Assembly (NCBI GenBank): GCA_900660155.1
Contig: CABFPE010000147.1
Span: 126,813 to 190,812, forward strand
DNA: 64,000 nt
Direction of reading: 5' to 3'
Source of the DNA: Hofstenia miamia
Lineage: Eukaryota; Xenacoelomorpha; Acoela; Hofsteniidae
In this document: in pieces, positions 1 through 11,527 of the stretch
Layout of the letters: each line of letters opens with the position of its first letter
How positions within the stretch are numbered: the stretch's first letter is position 1
The notes under the pieces: generated by a model
What the model was told of the DNA's origin: nothing
Seen by the model: the letters and a program-made list of their open reading frames with translations, nothing else
Databases searched by the model: none
Made by a program: the position numbers and the translations under genes

Positions 1-1690
1 GGGGTACAGCAAACATGTGCTGGTCATGAATCTGGAATAGAAGAAGTATTCATTCTGCCTACGAAATTTTCTGAGAATACAGAAACAATATTGATGGTGG
101 ATGCATCTAATGCTTTCAATCGCTTAAACAGGGTAACTGTCTTAAGTACTATGCAACGCATATGCCCTCAACTATCAACGTATTTGATAAATACTTATCG
201 TATACCAGCAAGATTGATACTTAGGAGGTAAGGAATTACTATCAAATGAAGAAACACCGCAATGTGACAATTTAGCAATGACTTTTTATGCCATGAGTAT
301 ACTGCCATCAAGAATGGTATGCAGACAATGCTTCAGGAATTGGAAATTTACAGTGTCAAGGAATATGGGATACATTAAATGATCTTGGTCCTAAATTTGG
401 ATACTTCCCAAAACCTGAAATGAGTGGGCTTGTTAAGAATCAATCAAACTTTCAAAGAGCACCAAAACTATATTCAATCTCAACATCACTTTAAGAGGAC
501 AAAGATCTCCGGGTGCTTTTATTGGATCAGAACATTTTGTAAAGCATTATGTTGAACAGAGAATTGAGAAATGTAACTTACAAATTTATACAGAATTTAG
601 AAATGTACTACAATATAAATGGAAATTTTAAATGACATTTCCTGAGATTAACATCAAATTAAGAAAACCAGAACATAGAATACATAAGTTATTGGTGTCT
701 CTATTCGGAAGAGTTTTAAGCAAAGAGCAACGAGATATTATGGCCTTGACATGTTTTGTATATGGTAACTCAAAAATTTTAATTGCTAAATTTAAACAAG
801 CAACTATTGATAAAAGATTAATACTGCAGAGACAGCAATCAAAATTGCATAAAAAAGAACGTAAAAACAACTTCAATATCACTAAGAAATTATCTATTTT
901 AAATACCTGCTCCTTTGAAACAAAATGAAGTTTTCATGTGCTGGAGCCAAAAGGAAAATCTTCATGGCTAACAACCTCACCATCACGAAATCTTGGCTTC
1001 TACTTAAACAGGGATGAATTTCGAGATGCAATCAGTCTTCGCTATAATTGGCCAATAATGCAATTATCATAAATATATGAGTGTGGTGCTTCAAATAGCA
1101 ATAATCGTGCATTGATATGTAAACTTGGGAGCTTCATTACCATGAAACATAATACAGTAAGAGAGTTATAAACTGAATTATCATCTAGTTTGCAAAGATG
1201 CTTCCATAAAGCCCTCATTAATGAAACTTACAAAGAAAAAATTGAAATAAATGGAAACATCGAAGATAATGCTCGCCTTGACACATCATGTAGATAGTTT
1301 AGGGAACCATTACAAAAATCAATGTTTGATGTACGGATTACACATCCCAATGCCACATCAAATCAAAGTAAAACATTTGGTCAAATTTTATCTGAACGCA
1401 AGGCTCCCAAGAAAAGAGCATACCAAGATTGAGTACAGAACCTTAAACATGTTTCATTCACCCTCTCATATTTGCAACCAATGGTGCTATGGGTGAAGAA
1501 GCTATTCGATATCATGCTTTACTTGCTGAAAAGTTAAGCAATATAATGAATTGTAGTTATGCAGCCGCTATTAGTTACATAAGAGGCTTTCTTTTACAAA
1601 TTTAAGAACAGTATTAAATGCTCTACATTGCAAAAGAAAATGTATCAAAACCTTATTCCTCTAAATGAAATTGCCGTCAATTTGATTAAG
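1..1690 (+). mobile_element. Decayed reverse-transcriptase element, partial (copy 1)
   Basis: Shifting frames on the + strand still read as one degraded retroelement protein. Near the start is a palm-like stretch, VDASNAFNRLNR (about 100-135), preceded by a conserved QTCAGHESG-type segment. Around 500-560 is GAFIGSEHFVKHYVEQRIEK, then a block resembling FGRVLSKEQRDIMAL (700-745), a DEFRDAISLRYNWP-like segment (about 1014-1060) and a C-terminal block near 1260-1560. I know this order from a family of RT-like proteins abundant in sponges, cnidarians and other invertebrates; I cannot name its clade with certainty. Many frameshifts and stops make it a pseudogene. The 5' part lies off the left edge; bases 1-455 occur only in this copy. 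Confidence 0.6.
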
Positions 1691-3500
1691 TATTTGTTAT
1701 TAATTAATGGCTAACATACATGGAAGATCAACTGTTAAATGGAAATTTTTAATATTTGTTAATTAGATTTCGGCGTAGAAACTGACCCCAATCTGAAAAT
1801 GATGTTGCTTGTAGCATATCAAAGTGCTTTTTATTATTAATGTCAGAAATTATCAACAAAATCTACGAAAATCACCCTAAAAAGCAGAATTGTTAATGCC
1901 GGGGTTAAATTTGACCCCATAACAAAGTACAACTATTGAAATTGAGTGACACTGTTGCCATTATTGTAAATGTGTATTCTAGCCTTAAATATTGCTGTCA
2001 GGAAAAATATTTATATAAATTCAAAGCACTAATTACATTAATGTAGGATTTTTTAAAACTGATTTCCTTCAAACTCAGGTAACATTTATTGTAAATTCTG
2101 TTTATGACAAAATCATTATAGGAGCTTCAATATTTAAAGATTGCATGAGACCCTCTTTAATCAACTATTACAGAATCGTTATGAGTAAATTAAAAATATT
2201 GAATATAAAAATCATTCATAATATGAATTCAGGAATTATATTGCTAGTTGCATTTGCACATTAGGATATATACTATAGTATGTACACTGATTTAAAACAA
2301 ATAAGGCTATTTCGTGTTTAACGTGGCTATAAGATATTTCAAAAACCAAATGATTTATAAAAATGTAAAATTGCATGTTTGTAATATCCTTAAGTTGCAA
2401 TGTATACACTCACTAAAATTTCTTTTTTGATTTAATACCAATAGCGTAAGCTGTTGGGATGCAATTATATACAATGATCTATAATTACATTATCGAGCAA
2501 AAATTATAAAATTATATATATTTTGCAAGCTATTGATTTTCCCAAAACAGCATATGCAATCACGATCTATGCACTTTTACAACTCAATAAGGGCTCGAAG
2601 AATACAATATAACAGAACATTTGCTATCGTGACCTTTTCATTTCACTTACATGAGATTTTGCTCTGTGCAACATCTTATTTAACAATGTCAAGTTGTTCT
2701 TGAAATAGACAAGGTCTGAGAGCAATTTTATTAAATTTATGCTATGAAAAAAGCAAAGGCACTCAGTTCCCTGCAGACCTTAGATTGTCAGAGATCTTAG
2801 TTAACTATATTGACCTGTTAAACGCTATATATTCATTTCGTTGAATTTAAGCGCCCTACTAATAAGAAATCAACTCATGGAAATTTAAAAATGTTGAAAT
2901 CCACTTTCAGTTGATAATGCGATTTAAATTATTGACAAATTTCCAGCAAGCTTGATGAGTAATGACATACAAGCAAAAACAGCAAATTCGAAGTTTATTC
3001 GATAGGAGCAACTTTTTGCAAAATATGATCCACTAGAAACAATTTCAATGAAACTAAGCAATCGGGATATTAATTTATTTTGAACTCCATCCGGGGACAT
3101 GTTCAAAGCCGAAAACATTTTGAACAATAAAACGTTCATTGAAGGCCCAGTCAACATCAACGGTAAAAAAACTTAAATTAACTATCTTAAAGTTCTATTG
3201 AATAAAAAACACTAAATGTAATAAAAAATTAGAATTTATTTTAAAACGAATCTAACATAAATATAAAGCATTTGAATAAATTAAGAACAGCAATACAGTA
3301 AAATATCCAGAATTTATTACACAAGCTATAAAAACAAATCAAATAGCTGTTTCCCCAAAACTTTAAAGAAAAGCAATCGTAACACATGCTTTAAAATATA
3401 AATTAAAACCTTGATTGCAATTACTGCACAAATGCTCTACAAAATTATCGCTAAAAATTCAGTAAAAAAATATTGCAAATGTTGCGTAATTATATACAGG
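1690..3500. other. AT-rich spacer, no gene seen
   Basis: No coding region, RNA gene or transposon end could be supported here or in the matching 4800-6600. A short imperfect sense/antisense relation between two 'tgacccca' motifs near 1790 and 1915 is the only local structure noticed. Short open frames in this stretch have no recognisable content. Confidence 0.6.
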
Positions 3501-3501
3501 A

Positions 3502-3562
3502 TTATAATAAAATGCAATTACGGCGACGTTTTGGTGCTGGTGGCGGACAAAGGACAGCTCGA
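3502..3562 (-). pseudogene. Truncated Rac C-terminus at scaffold join
   Basis: These 61 bases equal the last codons of the Rac gene (6610-6670), including the stop and CILL box, and then break off at the N at 3563. There is no upstream Rac sequence on the left copy. This is best explained as the cut end of a contig, not a real partial gene. Confidence 0.85.
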
Positions 3563-3563
3563 N
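3563..3563. other. Single-N scaffold join
   Basis: A lone N between two occurrences of the same 3.1-kb sequence marks a join of two overlapping contigs. Confidence 0.85.
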
Positions 3564-4795
3564 AGAGCACCAAAACTATATTCAATCTCAACATCACTTT
3601 AAGAGGACAAAGATCTCCGGGTGCTTTTATTGGATCAGAACATTTTGTAAAGCATTATGTTGAACAGAGAATTGAGAAATGTAACTTACAAATTTATACA
3701 GAATTTAGAAATGTACTACAATATAAATGGAAATTTTAAATGACATTTCCTGAGATTAACATCAAATTAAGAAAACCAGAACATAGAATACATAAGTTAT
3801 TGGTGTCTCTATTCGGAAGAGTTTTAAGCAAAGAGCAACGAGATATTATGGCCTTGACATGTTTTGTATATGGTAACTCAAAAATTTTAATTGCTAAATT
3901 TAAACAAGCAACTATTGATAAAAGATTAATACTGCAGAGACAGCAATCAAAATTGCATAAAAAAGAACGTAAAAACAACTTCAATATCACTAAGAAATTA
4001 TCTATTTTAAATACCTGCTCCTTTGAAACAAAATGAAGTTTTCATGTGCTGGAGCCAAAAGGAAAATCTTCATGGCTAACAACCTCACCATCACGAAATC
4101 TTGGCTTCTACTTAAACAGGGATGAATTTCGAGATGCAATCAGTCTTCGCTATAATTGGCCAATAATGCAATTATCATAAATATATGAGTGTGGTGCTTC
4201 AAATAGCAATAATCGTGCATTGATATGTAAACTTGGGAGCTTCATTACCATGAAACATAATACAGTAAGAGAGTTATAAACTGAATTATCATCTAGTTTG
4301 CAAAGATGCTTCCATAAAGCCCTCATTAATGAAACTTACAAAGAAAAAATTGAAATAAATGGAAACATCGAAGATAATGCTCGCCTTGACACATCATGTA
4401 GATAGTTTAGGGAACCATTACAAAAATCAATGTTTGATGTACGGATTACACATCCCAATGCCACATCAAATCAAAGTAAAACATTTGGTCAAATTTTATC
4501 TGAACGCAAGGCTCCCAAGAAAAGAGCATACCAAGATTGAGTACAGAACCTTAAACATGTTTCATTCACCCTCTCATATTTGCAACCAATGGTGCTATGG
4601 GTGAAGAAGCTATTCGATATCATGCTTTACTTGCTGAAAAGTTAAGCAATATAATGAATTGTAGTTATGCAGCCGCTATTAGTTACATAAGAGGCTTTCT
4701 TTTACAAATTTAAGAACAGTATTAAATGCTCTACATTGCAAAAGAAAATGTATCAAAACCTTATTCCTCTAAATGAAATTGCCGTCAATTTGATT
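3564..4795 (+). mobile_element. Decayed reverse-transcriptase element (copy 2)
   Basis: Same remnant as 456-1690, without the RT palm segment because the copy starts at the scaffold join. The same C-terminal blocks and the same frameshifts and stops are present, which argues that this is the same DNA represented twice rather than a second insertion. Confidence 0.55.
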
Positions 4796-6670
4796 AAGTA
4801 TTTGTTATTAATTAATGGCTAACATACATGGAAGATCAACTGTTAAATGGAAATTTTTAATATTTGTTAATTAGATTTCGGCGTAGAAACTGACCCCAAT
4901 CTGAAAATGATGTTGCTTGTAGCATATCAAAGTGCTTTTTATTATTAATGTCAGAAATTATCAACAAAATCTACGAAAATCACCCTAAAAAGCAGAATTG
5001 TTAATGCCGGGGTTAAATTTGACCCCATAACAAAGTACAACTATTGAAATTGAGTGACACTGTTGCCATTATTGTAAATGTGTATTCTAGCCTTAAATAT
5101 TGCTGTCAGGAAAAATATTTATATAAATTCAAAGCACTAATTACATTAATGTAGGATTTTTTAAAACTGATTTCCTTCAAACTCAGGTAACATTTATTGT
5201 AAATTCTGTTTATGACAAAATCATTATAGGAGCTTCAATATTTAAAGATTGCATGAGACCCTCTTTAATCAACTATTACAGAATCGTTATGAGTAAATTA
5301 AAAATATTGAATATAAAAATCATTCATAATATGAATTCAGGAATTATATTGCTAGTTGCATTTGCACATTAGGATATATACTATAGTATGTACACTGATT
5401 TAAAACAAATAAGGCTATTTCGTGTTTAACGTGGCTATAAGATATTTCAAAAACCAAATGATTTATAAAAATGTAAAATTGCATGTTTGTAATATCCTTA
5501 AGTTGCAATGTATACACTCACTAAAATTTCTTTTTTGATTTAATACCAATAGCGTAAGCTGTTGGGATGCAATTATATACAATGATCTATAATTACATTA
5601 TCGAGCAAAAATTATAAAATTATATATATTTTGCAAGCTATTGATTTTCCCAAAACAGCATATGCAATCACGATCTATGCACTTTTACAACTCAATAAGG
5701 GCTCGAAGAATACAATATAACAGAACATTTGCTATCGTGACCTTTTCATTTCACTTACATGAGATTTTGCTCTGTGCAACATCTTATTTAACAATGTCAA
5801 GTTGTTCTTGAAATAGACAAGGTCTGAGAGCAATTTTATTAAATTTATGCTATGAAAAAAGCAAAGGCACTCAGTTCCCTGCAGACCTTAGATTGTCAGA
5901 GATCTTAGTTAACTATATTGACCTGTTAAACGCTATATATTCATTTCGTTGAATTTAAGCGCCCTACTAATAAGAAATCAACTCATGGAAATTTAAAAAT
6001 GTTGAAATCCACTTTCAGTTGATAATGCGATTTAAATTATTGACAAATTTCCAGCAAGCTTGATGAGTAATGACATACAAGCAAAAACAGCAAATTCGAA
6101 GTTTATTCGATAGGAGCAACTTTTTGCAAAATATGATCCACTAGAAACAATTTCAATGAAACTAAGCAATCGGGATATTAATTTATTTTGAACTCCATCC
6201 GGGGACATGTTCAAAGCCGAAAACATTTTGAACAATAAAACGTTCATTGAAGGCCCAGTCAACATCAACGGTAAAAAAACTTAAATTAACTATCTTAAAG
6301 TTCTATTGAATAAAAAACACTAAATGTAATAAAAAATTAGAATTTATTTTAAAACGAATCTAACATAAATATAAAGCATTTGAATAAATTAAGAACAGCA
6401 ATACAGTAAAATATCCAGAATTTATTACACAAGCTATAAAAACAAATCAAATAGCTGTTTCCCCAAAACTTTAAAGAAAAGCAATCGTAACACATGCTTT
6501 AAAATATAAATTAAAACCTTGATTGCAATTACTGCACAAATGCTCTACAAAATTATCGCTAAAAATTCAGTAAAAAAATATTGCAAATGTTGCGTAATTA
6601 TATACAGGATTATAATAAAATGCAATTACGGCGACGTTTTGGTGCTGGTGGCGGACAAAGGACAGCTCGA
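3564..6670 (+). repeat. 3.1-kb segment, second occurrence
   Basis: Second occurrence of 456-3562. It begins immediately after the N at 3563 and runs without a break into the rest of the Rac gene at 6671, so this is the occurrence in its native right-hand context. The native left-hand context is that of the first occurrence. Confidence 0.9.
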
Positions 6671-7188
6671 ATTGCTTCATCGAAAACATTCTTTAAATTA
6701 CGTTGGGTAAGTGCGGAGCATTCAATATATTTGAAAGACTTTATTTCTTTGCCCATTGTAACACCCTGAGGATGAGTAATAGGACTCAACTTTCGTTCTT
6801 TAAGCTTATGTAAAGTGTCAGGATCGTCACGTAAATCCAATTTGGTTCCAACCAAAATAATTGGTGTATTAGGACAATGGTGATTAACTTCTGGATACCA
6901 TTTGGCCCGAACGTTTTCAAATGAAGCAGGACTAATCAATGAAAAACATATTAAGAATACATCTGTTTGCGGATACGATAGAGGCCGCAATCTATCATAA
7001 TCTTCCTGACCAGCTGTATCCCATAAGCCCAAATTTACGGGTTTACCATCAACCATAACATTCGCGGAGTAATTATCAAAAACTGTGGGAATGTACTCAC
7101 CGGGAAATGCATTCGTCGTATAACTAATTAAAAGACAAGTTTTTCCAACGGCACCATCCCCTACAACAACACATTTGATTGCTTGCAT
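6610..7188 (-). CDS. Rac family small GTPase (Rac1-like)
   Basis: 192 codons, the standard Rac length, uninterrupted. Rho-family GTPase of the Rac branch: a membrane-associated switch that drives actin remodelling, phagocytosis and NADPH-oxidase control. Visible: P-loop GDGAVGKT at residues 10-17, switch I with [13 protein letters not shown] (32-44), switch [16 protein letters not shown] (56-69), the NKxD-type motif as TKLD (115-118), the Rho insert helix around 120-135, the SAL guanine-binding motif near 158, a polybasic PKRRR and a terminal CILL box; a final Leu predicts geranylgeranylation. The core is almost identical to animal Rac1; divergence is concentrated after residue 120. The starting ATG gives the canonical [12 protein letters not shown]. 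No intron interrupts it, which is compatible with a retrocopy or a lineage that lost introns. The final 61 bases also appear at 3502-3562 through assembly overlap. Confidence 0.97.
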   Translation of the reverse strand: MQAIKCVVVGDGAVGKTCLLISYTTNAFPGEYIPTVFDNYSANVMVDGKPVNLGLWDTAGQEDYDRLRPLSYPQTDVFLICFSLISPASFENVRAKWYPEVNHHCPNTPIILVGTKLDLRDDPDTLHKLKERKLSPITHPQGVTMGKEIKSFKYIECSALTQRNLKNVFDEAIRAVLCPPPAPKRRRNCILL

Positions 7189-7689
7189 CTTAAATGCTTG
7201 ATCATGAATAACTAACTAGATACAAGATTATTTGTTTCTTTTAGAATTTACGCAATTGGTTTACTAAAAATAGCAATGACTATTTATATAACAGTCTAAA
7301 AAAAGTTATTCATTTTTCTAGATAAGAAATTATAAAGACTACCAATAATTACTGTATAAAATTCAATGCAATTAAAAGTTTGTCTCCATAATTTTCTGTT
7401 TATGTAATAATTGGACAATAGCATTCCTATTACTTTCAAAACATCATGTTCGTGACGTCATAACTTTGATATCTTTTTGCTGAAAAAAAATATTGGAAGC
7501 TTGGATTTCAGCTATTGTCTTAATGTATATGACTCAAATCTTTAATAATGTATTTTATACACAGTGCTATCAACAATCACACGTAGAATAGCCTCGATCT
7601 ATTTCAAAATTTAAGAAGTGTTTTGCTAGATCGACGTGCCATTTCGTTTGTGTGATGTAAAAGTGGTTGCAGTATACAAAACTGAGGTT
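7189..7689. other. Upstream region of the Rac gene
   Basis: About 500 bases of AT-rich DNA on the 5' side of the Rac gene. No TATA box or other promoter element could be assigned with confidence, and no coding region was seen. Confidence 0.4.
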
Positions 7690-7866
7690 AAGGTATAGAA
7701 TAGGGTGCACGCGGATAAAATAAACACTAATACAAGGTAAAAAACAATGTGAAATGCAATAACATACGTAAGAAGCTTAAAAAATGTACATAGACCAATA
7801 AATTTGTATAATTAACCAAATTCGTAGCACGCGGTACATATTTAAGGAAAACTGGGAATTCATAAA
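7690..7866 (+). repeat. Left arm of long inverted repeat
   Basis: Starts with AAGGTATAGAATAGGGTGCA and is about 90% reverse-complementary to 10066-10258 over some 180 bases. The arms enclose about 2.2 kb. The layout resembles a DNA transposon with long terminal inverted repeats (Mutator-like or foldback type); no transposase is visible inside and no clear target duplication could be assigned. Confidence 0.8.
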
Positions 7867-8694
7867 GTTTTTGTCTATTTTTAACCCAAATACATATAGT
7901 TGTACATTTATGTAAATCTATAATTAATTGGAACTTTCAAAGAATTTGTTCTCCAGATTAGTAGTTATTTTCATATTTTATTTACCGATTAGTACCGAAT
8001 TTATAGCTAGAGTGTCCGCGTTGCATAAGTATACATTTCGCTAATATTGTTATAAATATATATTAAATTGTGCTTATGTACAGTATCGGTGGGCCTGTCG
8101 ATATGCAATTGTTACTGAAAATTTAAATAAATTTACACAAAATGTTATATGCATTACATATAACTTATAAACTTATATATTTTCATGCTTATTGAACATG
8201 TATATGGGACTCAACATAGGGCCTTTTATAATTGAAGCATGTAGTGCAAGAAACCATTTTTTGCAAATTGATTCAAAACGAGAAATCGTCTTTTTTAGTT
8301 TCCATTTCAATCTTTGCTTATGTAATGTCGTTTAACGGATTCTTTATAAAGCAATGATCAAAAGCAGGATCGTTTCACTTGTTTTGCTCCTAGCAGTATG
8401 TAGTTCATCTTCACCCAATTCTAAAGCTATCGATTTGACAATTTTGTCAATTAACGCGTTCTTCAATTATATTTTACTCAACAAATCAAAATTGCTTAGT
8501 ATATTTAATGAAGTATCTCATTTTAAAATTTAAATCTATTGGTTGTTCGGTTGTAATTAACATTTTGATCACAAAGGTGCAATAGCCTAAAGAGATTGAT
8601 TCAATTCAGAGTTAGCCGTTGCGTTAAATAATGTGGGCAATCAAGGGCGCCGCAAGAAACTTCTTAAAGGAGGAGCAAAAAAATTTCTGCAAGT

Positions 8695-9190
8695 GATGAT
8701 ATTTCTCTCATGCTTAAATCTTGCAAGTTGTCTGGTCCTTGCTATCCTGACGGTGTCCCTTTGTAATTCATGAAACCTCCTCCACGCTTCCTATCCATTT
8801 AAAGCATCTTTACTCCTTCATTTGCTCCTCTAAGCGCTATCCCGCCTGTTGGAAGACATCTTGGATTTCTCCGCTGTTAAAATCTAATCAGCTTCCCTCC
8901 TCGCAGGTCACGTTCTACCGCCGAATACCTATTCTATCTCGATTGTCTATCATCTTTGAACGCCTTGTTTTTCGTTATGTATTCCCAAAAACTTACTAAC
9001 TTACTCACACTGATCGAAAACTGCTACTTTGATTGTAATGATCCTGGTTGTATTACCTTTCTTGACATCTCAAAAGCGTTTCATCGCCTCCCTCACTCCA
9101 TTCTGCTTGACAAGTTACGTTTATTTGGTTTTGATGCGGATTTCATCGAACTATTTCAGTCTTAACTGACCAATCGCCACCATTGTTTTC
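8695..9190 (+). pseudogene. LINE A reverse-transcriptase fragment
   Basis: Closely matches 21925-22475 of the LINE at 19.8-23.6 kb but lacks about 70 bases corresponding to 22224-22288 and a further short piece. It covers the start of the RT domain, including the DISKAF-type motif A as DISKAFHRLPHS, with Asp to His change two residues after it. It has an early frameshift near the 5' side and a stop at 9163. It lies between the inverted-repeat arms, so it may have inserted into that element. Confidence 0.85.
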
Positions 9191-10065
9191 ATGCAGTAAA
9201 AATATGTCCCAATACACTTAGCGCAATACTAAAATACATTTTAAATTAATTTAAATGAAGTACTACTAAGAACTTCGATTTGATAAAACTCTAGTCAATT
9301 CAATCAACTCACCATGAAAAGGAATGGAGCAGCTGCTCCTCTTGCCCTCCGCTCGCGGTGCCTATGTGGGAAATCCACATATGTACAAGTCGCCACGGCT
9401 AAGTTTTTTCTGTACAAAGCGCCATCTAAAATTTACTAAAAGTGCCATCTATAAGAATATATTTATATACATACACATCGTCTAAAACTGAAGTTTTATT
9501 GTAATAAAGGTGTTGCAATCTCATCAAAGAGACATGAGGGAAATTTATATGTGGGCTTCAATCATTCAAACAGGGACTATAATTCATGATTTATATTGTT
9601 ATTGTGAAAATTTTTAAAACAAAAAGAACGATGTAAATTTTCATAAAAGTTCAATCAAATATTCTTTATATTTATATACAAAAACTTATTTAACAAAGCG
9701 TATAATATTATAATATACAGTTTAGTTAGGTTTTAGATATTACTATGTCAAAACCGGAGAGTAGCCGTGGTGGCTCCCAGAAAAATGGCCCGAAGACGAG
9801 ATGCTTTGGTGTCAGAAAATGTCAATACTTGCAAGACATATTCAAGGATTAGCGGCGATAATTGGGTACAATGTTTAAAATATATTGGTTGTTATAATAC
9901 GAGTAAAACACATTGAGTAATCGAAATTAATATATTTATATTTTTATCAAAATGTTTTTCGAAATTTCACCTAAGGTAAGCACTTGATTTAAACTAAACA
10001 TGTATAGATTTGCAAAAATATACTTTTAGATCGTGTAATTTGTTTAATAATAGTTAATTATTTTA
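9191..10065. other. Interior of inverted-repeat structure, no gene seen
   Basis: AT-rich except for a slightly GC-richer patch at 9325-9400 and another at 9755-9850. Neither contains a convincing coding region. Confidence 0.4.
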
Positions 10066-10258
10066 TGAATTTCATGTTTTTTGTGCTATTGTCCTTAAAT
10101 ACGCACCGCGTGCTAACGCTTAATTGTGCTTAATTATGCAAAGTTATTGGTCTATATACATTATTTTTTAAGCTTTTTACGTATGTTATTGCATTTCTCA
10201 TCGTTTTTTACCTTGTATTAGTGTTTATTTTATCCGCGTGCACCCTATTCTATACCTT
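10066..10258 (-). repeat. Right arm of long inverted repeat
   Basis: Reverse complement of 7690-7866. It ends with TATACCTT at 10251-10258, the mirror of AAGGTATA at 7690. A few indels and substitutions separate the arms, so they have aged since formation. Confidence 0.8.
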
Positions 10259-10679
10259 CGCCCCAAACTGAACATTGTCGTAGACAAAATTTTCTCACTG
10301 GGGGGGGTTTAATTTACTGAAGCATTGATAAAATATAATTGCAAACAAAAAATAAAATTTACCGAAGGAATCTTCTTTCAAAACGGTCCACAAAGAAGTT
10401 TGTCATCCTCAGTATTAGGAAATGTTGGAAATGAAAGAATAGTACATACCCACCATTTTGTGCATGGCAATTGCAATTATTTGAACTATTACAATGACAT
10501 CTTCAAGATTCTTGCCCATTTAGAGAAGTTCATGGGAAACCTCAATTTCTTTTAAGATGGGTTTATAGCAAGCATTTCAAATTGTTACCAGCATTGAATG
10601 TTTCCTAGATTGTTCAAGGAAATTCATGAAAATTGAAATGAACGTTACCGTCTCACAAAATGTTTAGATTGAAATATTA

Positions 10680-10930
10680 TATTTTTGGAACATTCAGATT
10701 GTAAGCCAGTGAAGCACCCAATGCTGCTATAGCTGAGAAAGAGTTATTAGCCTTAACATTGTATCGAAAACTGAGTTGTCATTATTGTTTTTGTCATTAT
10801 GTACAAGACCTAACATTGTTATGTAGACTTTAGCTATTCACCAATAGTTTGACCCACTGACGAAAATTTAGCAGATATCTTCAGAAAAAAACAATTACCG
10901 TCCAAAATTTCAAGCATTTTTTAGGAGGGA
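10680..10930 (+). pseudogene. Ty1/copia polyprotein C-terminal remnant
   Basis: Frames broken by stops still contain TDENLADIFRK at 10856-10888, the signature of the end of the RNase H region in Ty1/copia elements (typically TxExLADIFTK). Upstream, an AIAEKELLAL-like stretch fits the same domain. A purine-rich GGAGGGA at 10924-10930 directly precedes a TGTTGGAATA start typical of copia LTRs. Everything further 5' is lost or unrecognisable. Confidence 0.6.
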
Positions 10931-11021
10931 TGTTGGAATATTTGTATAGTAGATTGTATTTAAGTATTCAGAACTCTTGTCTTATTTACAATAAATATTC
11001 TTTACTACTGTCCAATATTCA
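10931..11021 (+). repeat. Possible short copia LTR
   Basis: Begins TGTTGGAATATT after the purine tract, contains a polyadenylation-like AATAAA near 10990, and ends ...CCAATATTCA. Only 91 bases, short for a copia LTR, and no second copy is visible, so the right boundary is uncertain. Confidence 0.35.
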
Positions 11022-11214
11022 ATGCATTTTGCTCGATTCACCAAAATGCCCACTGTCAGTGATTCTGTGTTGTTTCATCCTCTGAATTAGTAACTTTTCA
11101 CAGACAACCCCATGGACATCATATACCTTATGCTCTGCAATGACATTTATACTCATCCATGGGTACTTAGTATTTTCGAGCAAGAAGTCGTTTGTCATGA
11201 ACATGTTTTTATTT

Positions 11215-11268
11215 TTTTGTAGTGTATGCCTTCAGCGCTAAATAAAATCATTCATTATTATTATTATT
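11215..11268 (+). mobile_element. LINE A 3' tail only
   Basis: TGTATGCCTTCAGC followed by CTAAATAAA-type sequence and an (ATT)n tail matches the 3' end of the LINE at 23500-23563. Only about 50 bases remain, an extreme 5' truncation of the kind produced by target-primed reverse transcription. Confidence 0.75.
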
Positions 11269-11527
11269 AGAGTGGAGAATAGCAATTCATTGTAATCTCG
11301 AAATCGCACGTAAAGGTTTCTCTTCAGCCGACACATTTTTTTGCAACAATCCTCAGAGAACTGATTTGTTAATGTAGAAACTGTCGAAGTAATAAATGGA
11401 ATCACAATTTTGCAACTAAATTAAAGAGTGGGAAATAATTTGCTTTTTTTGCTGTATTGCTGAAATATATCTTTAGTTTTATTCTATTCCACTGCCATTA
11501 TTGTAGTTGTTTCTAAGTTTCTCATTC

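Larger units (their letters stand above)
456..3562 (+). repeat. 3.1-kb segment, first occurrence (probable assembly overlap)
   Basis: This 3,107-base stretch recurs at 3564-6670 at a constant offset of 3,108, with no difference noticed in the parts compared. The two are joined by a single N at 3563. The first occurrence ends inside the Rac coding sequence, the second continues through it. That is the pattern of two contigs whose shared end was not merged. Confidence 0.9.

Noticed and set aside
632-928. Opposing 98- and 84-codon frames at 628-928 (repeated at 3736-4036) as small genes
   Set aside because: The + frame is part of the decayed RT element and the - frame is its antisense.
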